This document shows positions 6,919 through 12,563 of a stretch of 12,563 bases of DNA, piece by piece (positions within the stretch are counted from its first letter, which is position 1; every line of letters begins with the position of its first letter). The notes under the pieces were generated by a model, which was not told the DNA's origin, made no database searches, and was given only the letters and a program-made list of their open reading frames with translations. This stretch comes from JACMJP01 sp046160675 (GTDB lineage: Bacteria; Bacteroidota; Bacteroidia; Chitinophagales; BACL12), in assembly GCA_046160675.1 (NCBI GenBank), contig JBJXHH010000204.1:1-12563 (forward strand). The letters run 5' to 3'. The position numbers and the translations under genes are program-made.

Positions 6919-7014
6919 CCGGATTTCATATAAAGTGCCCTTTGCTGAATTTCCGTTTTCCGAAATACAACCTGTATCAGAACAAATACATCTTAAAACA
7001 AAGCATTCAGGATA

Positions 7015-7992
7015 ATGAAAGGGTTAATTTTTTTTACTGGTTTTTTTGTGATTTACATCTCCGCATTTTCTCAAACGGGATGTATAAATGGCGACTGCAG
7101 TAATGGCAACGGAACCTACAAATGGGAAAATGGCGATATGTATAGTGGTACATGGAAGGACGGTGTAAGAACAGGATATGGCCGTTACGATTGGGCTGAC
7201 GGAAGTTATTATGTAGGGAATTTTCTCAATAGTTTACTGGATGGTGAAGGCGCTTATTATGCAGTATCAGGTACTGAAATGGTTGGGTGGTTTGCAAACA
7301 ATGAGTATAAAGGAAAGGAAAAACCCATTTCCGTTGGAGCATCAACCGTAAACGGTGCATCTTCCACAACAGGCGGAACAAGTGTAACCGGCGAAAATAA
7401 TGATACGTCATGGGCAGCCCTTTTACAAGAAATGGAAACGTCTAAACTGAAGGAAGATGAGGCTAAAAAGCTTGGTCTCGCCCAGGCATCATTTTATGAT
7501 TTTCCCACTTTGGCCGGTATTGCGATAAATGCTTTTGCAAACAATTTCGAAACGTTAAAAGGGCCTGAAAGAATCAGTGTTCTTGATATCTCTTCAAGTT
7601 GGTATAGTACTGTTTTTTCCAATGGTTCTGAAGAAGCTGTTGTTACAGGTGGGTTTCTCACAAAAAATAATTCCTGGTATAATGTACTCTATACAAGTAA
7701 GAGCAAAGAAGATGCGATGGCGAATTATGTAAAATATGTTAAAGAATTTAATGAGAAGGTTACAACAGAATGTTGCACTATGGTTTATGACAAGTATGAT
7801 GATTTTGTTTCAGAAAATTATGAAAGCTACGGTACTTACTGGATGCCGTTTCTTATGAAAGATGGTTATGATAACTCAACATATAAAGACATTCTGATTG
7901 AGATTTCAATGAATTCGCAAATTTTAGAGGATGGCTACGAGGTGATTTTCAGGGTAAGCCACCTGAGTGATAGAACAAGGGGAAGCGATTAA
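7015..7992 (+). CDS. Secreted MORN-repeat protein with unassigned C-terminal domain
   Basis: A 325-residue protein. Residues 1-20 are a signal peptide ending in A-F-S-Q. Residues about 23-101 carry MORN-type repeats: a partial first unit (G-N-G-T-Y-K-W-E-N-G), then Y-S-G-T-W-K-D-G with G-Y-G-R-Y (43-63), Y-V-G-N-F with G-E-G-A-Y (66-86) and a degenerate unit at M-V-G-W-F (89-101). A Cys pair (C23, C28) precedes them. A Ser/Thr/Gly-rich linker (about 105-130) leads to a C-terminal domain of about 185 residues that I cannot place. It has alternating strands and helices and a C-C pair in T-E-C-C-T-M. MORN repeats form beta-hairpin scaffolds used for binding; no enzyme activity is implied. The gene stands alone on the plus strand, divergent from the TraB-like gene across 127 bases, with AGGA four bases before its ATG. 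No TAnnTTTG element was found for it. Confidence 0.82.
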   Translation: MKGLIFFTGFFVIYISAFSQTGCINGDCSNGNGTYKWENGDMYSGTWKDGVRTGYGRYDWADGSYYVGNFLNSLLDGEGAYYAVSGTEMVGWFANNEYKGKEKPISVGASTVNGASSTTGGTSVTGENNDTSWAALLQEMETSKLKEDEAKKLGLAQASFYDFPTLAGIAINAFANNFETLKGPERISVLDISSSWYSTVFSNGSEEAVVTGGFLTKNNSWYNVLYTSKSKEDAMANYVKYVKEFNEKVTTECCTMVYDKYDDFVSENYESYGTYWMPFLMKDGYDNSTYKDILIEISMNSQILEDGYEVIFRVSHLSDRTRGSD

Positions 7993-8019
7993 ATATTTTG
8001 TGCTTGATTTATGAAATCT

Positions 8020-8051
8020 AAAAAAGTGGGGTTCTTCGCCTCACTTTTTTT
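8020..8051. terminator. Bidirectional intrinsic terminator overlapping a stop codon
   Basis: The stem pairs AAAAAAGTGGGG (8020-8031) with CCTCACTTTTTT (8039-8050), with one G-T wobble and the 7-base loop TTCTTCG. T runs occur on both strands. It ends the MORN gene, and its right edge overlaps the TAA (8050-8052) of the convergent DUF3137 gene. Confidence 0.82.
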
Positions 8052-9000
8052 ATTGCTTACTCCAAATCCGGGTATTCAGATTTAATTCCTCTACAATGTC
8101 TGTACAAAAACAAACCTGATCATAATACTCCTCTACATCCTCAAACCTTTTTACAGTTTTTCGTAAAGAAGGTTCAAAGAGGTTTTTTTTCATGGGTATG
8201 GCAAGGTAAACCTGCGATTCAATAAAACTTAATTGAATAGTCGTATTAACTCTTTTTCTGAAAGCAAGCAGTTTTTCCATAAAGGAGGGTGATAGGATAT
8301 ATCTTGCTTCTACTTGGTCCGTAGCATACACTACAAAATATTTTTCAAACTCCGGGTTTTCCAGCCGCACAACATCAGGACGCATGATGTTCATGTCTTG
8401 AAACATTTTTCCGAAAAAGCCCATGAATCGTTCCCCGAAATCGCTTAAAACATAAGTTTTCCCGATAAAATGTTTATGAAAATCAGCAATGTAAAAAATG
8501 CCTTTGAAAATTGTAACATAATGCGTTCTGCCCTTGGAGTCGGTTGTTCTGTCTTGTGTATGTAATTCACAAAACTCAACAGTGGTTTTATCAATCATAC
8601 CCTGAACAAGGTCTTCGCCGTTATAAATATCCACCTGCTGTAAAAATATTCCGCTGTTACTAAACTTTGTATTGGATATAAATTGATGTGAAGAGTAAAC
8701 TAGTTCTGGACTGATAAACTGAATGATTTTTCTTATCACTGTGTCTTTATATTGTGTTTTAAAATCGGGGCGCTTTCGTTTAAACCCGTAAAATATGAAA
8801 TACAAAATGAGTGACACTAAAAGAAATATTATGATCATAAAGGGCATGAATGTGGCCAATCCAAGTCCGACTGACGCAAGAAAAGCTATACCAATAAATG
8901 TCTGTCGACGAAGCTGGAATTTCCGTAACTCTTCCAATTCGTCAAGATGTGGAAGTATTTCTGAGTTATAAAATGTTTTTAATTCTTCCTTGCTGCGCAT
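8050..9000 (-). CDS. DUF3137-family membrane protein
   Basis: A 316-residue protein. The cytoplasm-like N-terminal helix (residues 1-32, charged and Leu-rich) is followed by two close hydrophobic segments at about 34-50 and 52-72, then a basic stop (K-R-K-R). The remaining ~240 residues form a soluble domain. It contains F-K-G-I-F-Y-I-A-D-F-H-K-H-F-I-G-K-T (165-182) and E-N-P-E-F-E-K-Y-F-V-V-Y-A-T-D-Q (214-229), followed by A-R-Y-I-L-S-P-S-F-M, which is the conserved core I associate with DUF3137. The family has no established biochemical role. The two-hairpin anchor and large soluble part would fit a membrane-tethered sensor or scaffold, but that is inference. It follows lspA by 61 bases on the same strand and has its own -7 element, so it may be transcribed both independently and by read-through from ileS-dksA-lspA. 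Confidence 0.82.
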   Translation of the reverse strand: MRSKEELKTFYNSEILPHLDELEELRKFQLRRQTFIGIAFLASVGLGLATFMPFMIIIFLLVSLILYFIFYGFKRKRPDFKTQYKDTVIRKIIQFISPELVYSSHQFISNTKFSNSGIFLQQVDIYNGEDLVQGMIDKTTVEFCELHTQDRTTDSKGRTHYVTIFKGIFYIADFHKHFIGKTYVLSDFGERFMGFFGKMFQDMNIMRPDVVRLENPEFEKYFVVYATDQVEARYILSPSFMEKLLAFRKRVNTTIQLSFIESQVYLAIPMKKNLFEPSLRKTVKRFEDVEEYYDQVCFCTDIVEELNLNTRIWSKQ

Positions 9001-9015
9001 ATAAATTCTTCCTTT

Positions 9016-9029
9016 CTGGTTTTAACCAG
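9016..9029. repeat. Short inverted repeat at a probable transcription start
   Basis: CTGGTT and AACCAG arms are separated by two bases. It lies just downstream of the minus-strand -7 element, where transcription of the DUF3137 gene should begin. It could be an operator or a small 5'-leader hairpin. No T run follows, so it is not a terminator. Confidence 0.35.
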
Positions 9030-9032
9030 CAG

Positions 9033-9040
9033 CAAACTTA
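9033..9040 (-). promoter_or_regulatory. Bacteroidota -7 promoter element TAAGTTTG
   Basis: On the minus strand TAAGTTTG matches TAnnTTTG and ends 32 bases before the ATG of the DUF3137 gene, leaving a leader of about 25 bases that contains AGAAAGGAAG as a possible ribosome site. No -33 element is evident. Confidence 0.5.
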
Positions 9041-9061
9041 AAGCAAATAAAAGAATGTTTT

Positions 9062-9757
9062 TTAGGAAGGGTTTTCTGCTGGTTTATCTTCTTCTGAAAC
9101 TATTTCTTCAGAATCGGTTTTATTAGATTCGTTCTTTTTTGAATCTTTAAAAATACCCCTGTTAAAGAGTAAAATAGAAAGCACTCCTATAGAAATAGCG
9201 CTGTCAGCTATATTAAAAACCGGTCTGAAAAATTCAAAATTTCTGCCGCCCAGGAATTCTGGTAATTGCCCGTTTACAATAGGAAAATAAAACATGTCTA
9301 CTACGTTTCCGTGCAAAAATGTTGAATATCCTTCACCGTTCATTTGCGCAATACCGGCGTATAGGTAAACATTATTTGCGGGGTTTATGCCCCTGTCAAA
9401 AAACATCCCATAAAACATACTGTCTATAATGTTACCTACAGCCCCAGAAAAAATTAAAGCTATGCTGACTATCAAACTTTTTGAAGCTTTTTGTTTAATT
9501 AATGTAATTAGGTAATAACCGATGAATGTTACTGCAATGATTCTGAAAAGAGTGAGAGAAAGTTTTCCGTATTCACCGGAGAGGCGCATGCCAAATGCCA
9601 TTCCGTCGTTTTCAATAAAATGCAGCCTTGCCCAATCTGCTCCAAGAATTTTAATTTCTTCCCCGTATGTAAAGTTGGTTTTTATCCAGATCTTCAAACA
9701 CTGGTCAATAGCCAGCACAAGAAAAATAAGAGCAATTGCAAGTGTTGAACGTTTCAC
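9062..9757 (-). CDS. lspA: Lipoprotein signal peptidase (signal peptidase II)
   Basis: A 231-residue integral membrane aspartyl protease that removes signal peptides from prolipoproteins after lipidation of the Cys. Four hydrophobic segments are visible (about 5-21, 68-88, 95-118 and 181-199). Family landmarks are F-I-E-N-D-G-M-A-F-G (47-56), G-N-I-I-D (108-112), V-V-D-M-F (152-156) and F-N-I-A-D-S-A-I (181-188); the catalytic dyad is Asp154 and Asp185. Compared with the ~165-residue E. coli enzyme, a periplasmic loop of about 35 residues is inserted between G-N-I-I-D and V-V-D, and an acidic, Ser-rich tail follows residue 203; I associate the long form with Bacteroidota. The start is GTG at 9757: upstream in frame there is no ATG before a TAA. 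AAGGA lies about 10 bases before it. The gene begins 5 bases after the DksA-like stop. Likely substrates in this window are the two di-heme proteins and the cyclophilin. Confidence 0.95.
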   Translation of the reverse strand: MKRSTLAIALIFLVLAIDQCLKIWIKTNFTYGEEIKILGADWARLHFIENDGMAFGMRLSGEYGKLSLTLFRIIAVTFIGYYLITLIKQKASKSLIVSIALIFSGAVGNIIDSMFYGMFFDRGINPANNVYLYAGIAQMNGEGYSTFLHGNVVDMFYFPIVNGQLPEFLGGRNFEFFRPVFNIADSAISIGVLSILLFNRGIFKDSKKNESNKTDSEEIVSEEDKPAENPS

Positions 9758-9762
9758 AGCTG

Positions 9763-10677
9763 TTATCCTTTGCTTACTTTAGCTTCCATGCTCAGCGTTG
9801 CATGTGGTACAGCTCTCAGTCTTTCTTTAGAAATGAGTTTCCCCGTTTCTCTACAGATGCCATAAGTTTTATTTTCAATTCTTACTAATGCTTTTTCGAG
9901 ATGTGAAATATATTGAATTTGCCTGCTGGCCATCTGACTTAAATATTCCCTTTCACTGTGCATCGTTCCGTCTTCAATTCCTTTAAATCTTGCATCATCA
10001 TCGCCCCCAAGTTCTGAACTTCGGCTAATCTGTTCTTGCATGTATTTCAATTCATTTCTTGCATTTTCAAGTTTCCTTACAATCAGGTCTTTGAATTCCG
10101 TAAGCTCTTCGTCGCTATATCTTGTTTTGTTAGGGTCCACAACCGGAATCTGAATTTTTGGTAATACTTTTATCACAGGTTGCCGAACAAGCGGTTTGAA
10201 TGGTCGTATGAGGGGATTTCTTAGCCTATTCATTTCTCTTTTCTCAGCAAACGATTTCTTTCCTTTTTTGCTGGATTGTAATGGGGCTACTTTTGCTGCA
10301 ACCAGTGGTGGGGCTATTGGCGTTTGTTGTTTTTTAACTTCAACAATAACAGGTTTTTTTATTTCCTGTTTCTTAACCGGTTTTTCCACCTTTTTGGGGG
10401 GAATAGGTTTTGACGCTGGTTTTTTTACAACTGCCTTTTTAGCAAGTGGTTTATTCGTAACTTTTACTTTAGAAATAGGCTTTTTTACAGCAGGCTTCTT
10501 TGCTGTTACTTTTTTCTGGGTTTTTTTTATTGCTGGCTTCTTAATAGCTGCCTTCTTAGCAAGTGGTTTTTTTGAAGCTTTTTTAGCTGCAGGCTTCTTC
10601 GTAGTGCCCTTTTTTACAGATTTGCTTTTTTTCGCTGCCGGCTTTGCAGATTTTTTTACTACTTTCTTTTTAGCCAT
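9763..10677 (-). CDS. DksA/TraR-family protein with long Lys/Ala/Pro-rich N-terminus and incomplete zinc finger
   Basis: A 304-residue protein. Residues 1 to about 145 are a highly basic, repetitive stretch of K-K-P-A and A-K-K units like histone H1 or AlgP tails, likely disordered and nucleic-acid binding. Residues about 185-304 resemble DksA: two helices of a coiled coil (190-222 and 238-270) with an acidic tip (G-G-D-D-D-A-R, 224-230), then Y-G-I-C-x-x-T-G-K-L-I-x-x-x-R-L-R-A-V-P-H-A-T-L-S. Of the four zinc cysteines only Cys275 remains; the others read Thr278, Ser296 and Ala299, so zinc is not expected to bind. DksA enters the RNA polymerase secondary channel to tune rRNA and stringent-response promoters; the acidic tip suggests a related role here, unproven. 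It lies 5 bases after ileS and 5 bases before lspA in one operon. The usual DksA length is about 120-150 residues, so the basic extension doubles it. Confidence 0.88.
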   Translation of the reverse strand: MAKKKVVKKSAKPAAKKSKSVKKGTTKKPAAKKASKKPLAKKAAIKKPAIKKTQKKVTAKKPAVKKPISKVKVTNKPLAKKAVVKKPASKPIPPKKVEKPVKKQEIKKPVIVEVKKQQTPIAPPLVAAKVAPLQSSKKGKKSFAEKREMNRLRNPLIRPFKPLVRQPVIKVLPKIQIPVVDPNKTRYSDEELTEFKDLIVRKLENARNELKYMQEQISRSSELGGDDDARFKGIEDGTMHSEREYLSQMASRQIQYISHLEKALVRIENKTYGICRETGKLISKERLRAVPHATLSMEAKVSKG

Positions 10678-10682
10678 AATAC

Positions 10683-12563
10683 TTACATTTTAGATATATG
10701 AACTTTTACTTTTCCCTCATTCACCTCAATCACCTCAAATTGTTGCAAGTCAATCACTTCTGTGAGTTCCCCTGCTAAAATTTCGGCGCAAATATAGTGC
10801 TTATATTCCTGAATTGCTGCATTTAACTCATCATTTGATACCAACTGAACAGCAATTCTATCGGTTATTTCAAGGTTTAAGTCTTTGCGCAGTTTCTGGA
10901 GTTTGCTAACCAGTTCCCGGGCATTTCCTTCATTCTTCAGAGCCTCAGTTACTTGTACGTCAAGGGCAACAGTAATACTTCCAACATTTGCCACCAGCCA
11001 GCCTGGAATATCCTCCCCGCTAATTTCAACGTCCTCTAACGATATGCTAACCTTTTTATTTTCAAGGTTAATATCTGCTACTCCTGAAGTTTCAAACTCA
11101 ACTATTTGTACCTGCGAAAAGTTTCCAATAGCAGCCGCAACTGCTTTCATATCTGTTCCCAGTTTTTTACCCAGGGTTTTAAAGTTGGGTTTTATTCTTT
11201 TAGTAATCAACCCTGAAGTGTCATGAATAAACTCAATTTCTTTAATATTTACCTCTGTTTTAATGAGATCCGCCACAGCCTCTATCTGATGCTGAATGGT
11301 TTCCTCAAGAACCGGGATCATAATTTTAGACAAAGGCTGCCTTACTTTCAGGTTTTCTTTTTTACGCAAAGCAAGAACGGCAGATGATATATCCTGCGCT
11401 ATCTGCATACGTTCTTCAAGGCTATCATTAATTACTGCTTCATCTGCAACAGGAAATGCAGCAAGATGAACAGAAACATTATTATCCCTTCCCGAAACAA
11501 TATTCAGGTTCCTGAACAAATTTTCAGCAAAAAACGGAGCCGTTGGCGCCATCAGTTTAGCCACTGTTTCAAGGCAAGTATAAAGGGTTTGATACGCCGC
11601 TAGTTTATCATCTGAATTTTCGCTTTTCCAAAATCTTCTTCTCCCTAATCTTACATACCAGTTACTCAAATGATTACTCACAAAATCCTGTATCAACCTT
11701 CCGGCTCTTGTGGGTTCGTAATCATTTAAACTTTCGGTTACATCTTTTATTAACGAGTTGAGTAAAGAGATTATCCAGCGGTCAAGTTCTGTTCTGTTTT
11801 TTAAATCAATTTCTTTTTCACTGAAATCAAAACCATCAACATTGGCATACAATGCAAAGAAGGTATAAGTGTTGTGTAGTGTTCCGAAAAACTTTCTCTG
11901 CACTTCAGCGATCCCATCTGCATCAAATTTCAAATTATCCCAAGGTTGTGCATTAGTAGTGAGGTACCACCTGGTGGCATCGGCTCCATATTTATTTATA
12001 GTTTGAAACGGATCAACGGTATTCCCCAAACGTTTACTCATTTTATTCCCGTTTTTATCGAGTACTAACCCGTTTGATAACACATTTTTATAAGCAATTG
12101 AATCAAACAACAAACTAGCGATAACATGTAATGTAAAAAACCATCCTCTTGTCTGATCAACCCCTTCAGAGATAAAATCTGCCGGGAATTCTGTTTTTAT
12201 TTTTCCTTCATTTTCAAATGGAAAATGAATTTGTGCGTAAGGCATAGCACCGCTATCAAACCAAACATCTATCAGATCACTTTCTCTATACATGGGCTTG
12301 CCTGATTCAGAAACCAAAACTATTTCATCTACAAAGGGTTTATGAAGATCAAAAGAATGTATGACGAGTGATGAGTGATGGGCGCCATCGTTTACACCGG
12401 CTTTTGTTGCTTTATCATATTCCTCCTTCAATTCATCTATTGATCCGATGCATTTTTCTTCTGTACCATCTTCAGTTCTCCAGATTGGCAGAGGCGTTCC
12501 CCAATATCTTGACCGGCTCAAATTCCAGTCAACTAAATTATCAAGCCACTGCCCGAAACGGCC
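10683..12563 (-). CDS. ileS: Isoleucyl-tRNA synthetase, C-terminal 626 residues (N-terminus outside window)
   Basis: This charges tRNA-Ile with isoleucine in the cytoplasm. The reading frame is open to the window edge, and the first visible residues G-R-F-G-Q-W-L-D-N-L-V-D-W-N-L-S-R-S-R-Y belong to the catalytic domain, so a TTG at 12521 is not the start. W-F-D-S-G-A-M-P-Y and G-W-F-F-T-L-H are further catalytic-core landmarks. The class I signature loop is K-M-S-K-R (12030-12044), the eukaryote-like variant, rather than K-M-S-K-S. An anticodon-binding helical domain follows (N-H-L-S-N-W-Y-V-R-L-G-R-R-R-F-W), then a long C-terminal region including R-E-L-V-S-K-L-Q-K-L-R-K. No C-terminal zinc-cysteine cluster of the E. 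coli type is present. These features point to the IleRS2 group, often associated with natural mupirocin insensitivity; that is family knowledge, not shown here. The segment A-H-H-S-S-L-V coincides with a heptamer repeat in the DNA. It heads the operon with the DksA-like gene and lspA. Confidence 0.96.
   Translation of the reverse strand, partial: GRFGQWLDNLVDWNLSRSRYWGTPLPIWRTEDGTEEKCIGSIDELKEEYDKATKAGVNDGAHHSSLVIHSFDLHKPFVDEIVLVSESGKPMYRESDLIDVWFDSGAMPYAQIHFPFENEGKIKTEFPADFISEGVDQTRGWFFTLHVIASLLFDSIAYKNVLSNGLVLDKNGNKMSKRLGNTVDPFQTINKYGADATRWYLTTNAQPWDNLKFDADGIAEVQRKFFGTLHNTYTFFALYANVDGFDFSEKEIDLKNRTELDRWIISLLNSLIKDVTESLNDYEPTRAGRLIQDFVSNHLSNWYVRLGRRRFWKSENSDDKLAAYQTLYTCLETVAKLMAPTAPFFAENLFRNLNIVSGRDNNVSVHLAAFPVADEAVINDSLEERMQIAQDISSAVLALRKKENLKVRQPLSKIMIPVLEETIQHQIEAVADLIKTEVNIKEIEFIHDTSGLITKRIKPNFKTLGKKLGTDMKAVAAAIGNFSQVQIVEFETSGVADINLENKKVSISLEDVEISGEDIPGWLVANVGSITVALDVQVTEALKNEGNARELVSKLQKLRKDLNLEITDRIAVQLVSNDELNAAIQEYKHYICAEILAGELTEVIDLQQFEVIEVNEGKVKVHISKM
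12364..12380 (-). repeat. Heptamer tandem repeat (ATGAGTG-type) within ileS
   Basis: On the plus strand ACGAGTG, ATGAGTG and ATG follow each other, giving about 2.4 copies with one mismatch. It is translated on the minus strand as H-H-S-S-L-V in a surface-loop-like part of IleRS. It resembles the GTAGTGA array at 3882-3902 in period and base use. Confidence 0.6.

Noticed and set aside
6888..6929. N-terminal extension of the TraB-like protein from ATG 6929
   Set aside because: A TAnnTTTG element lies downstream of that ATG, and a standard signal peptide begins at the ATG at 6887.
6941..6974. Promoter for the MORN gene (TTTG then TACAACCTG)
   Set aside because: The -7 part does not match TAnnTTTG and the spacing is loose, so it was not called.
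9016..9029. Terminator for the ileS-dksA-lspA operon
   Set aside because: The inverted repeat has only 6-bp arms and no T run follows on the minus strand; an operator or leader role is more likely.
10196..10693. Plus-strand open frame rich in Phe, Ala and Gly, antisense to the DksA-like gene
   Set aside because: It is the complement of the Lys/Ala/Pro-rich coding repeat, which removes stop codons by composition. It has no promoter or family signal.
1..12563. CRISPR array, tRNA, insertion sequence, phage or toxin-antitoxin genes
   Set aside because: No direct-repeat array with spacers, cloverleaf, transposase or terminal inverted repeat was found on reading both strands.

Overview
The window looks like chromosomal DNA of a Bacteroidota bacterium (Chitinophagales/Sphingobacteriales-like; the genus cannot be told). 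The reasons are AT-rich coding DNA, Bacteroidota-type promoter elements (TAnnTTTG) close to start codons, several lipoproteins and secreted proteins with Bacteroidota-style domains, a DUF3137 protein, a long-form LspA, a DksA-like protein without its zinc cysteines, and the gene order ileS - dksA-like - lspA. I see no tRNA, rRNA, CRISPR array, insertion sequence or phage gene. Coding density is high, and no stretch over about 130 bases lacks a gene.

Layout. (1) Plus strand, 1-2704: the 3' end of an MbnP-family gene, then two di-heme MauG/MbnH-type lipoproteins, packed with a 1-base overlap and a 12-base gap. This is a copper/kynurenine-type MbnP-MbnH module with a duplicated enzyme. In one copy the conserved inter-heme tryptophan has become arginine. 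(2) Plus strand, 2737-3948: a promoter, a small conserved-looking hypothetical protein, a lipid-anchored cyclophilin and a bidirectional terminator. (3) Minus strand, 6918-3964: a promoter, a secreted protein with a degenerate TraB/GumN-like domain plus a duplicated C-terminal module, then a secreted protein made of three tandem ~75-residue repeats. (4) Plus strand, 7015-7992: a secreted MORN-repeat protein, followed by a second bidirectional terminator. (5) Minus strand, 12563-8050: a tight ileS - dksA-like - lspA operon, then a DUF3137 membrane protein with its own promoter.

How it fits together. LspA matures lipoproteins, and three are encoded in the same window: both di-heme proteins and the cyclophilin. 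The di-heme proteins probably act in the periplasm or at a membrane surface on the MbnP-like protein made from the same transcript. The secreted proteins in regions 3 and 4 have no assigned function. The most promising leads are the MbnP plus two-enzyme module, the perfect inverted repeat at the start of the first enzyme gene, the triple-repeat protein, the histidine-to-glutamate changes in the TraB-like protein, and short heptamer repeats inside the cyclophilin and ileS coding regions.
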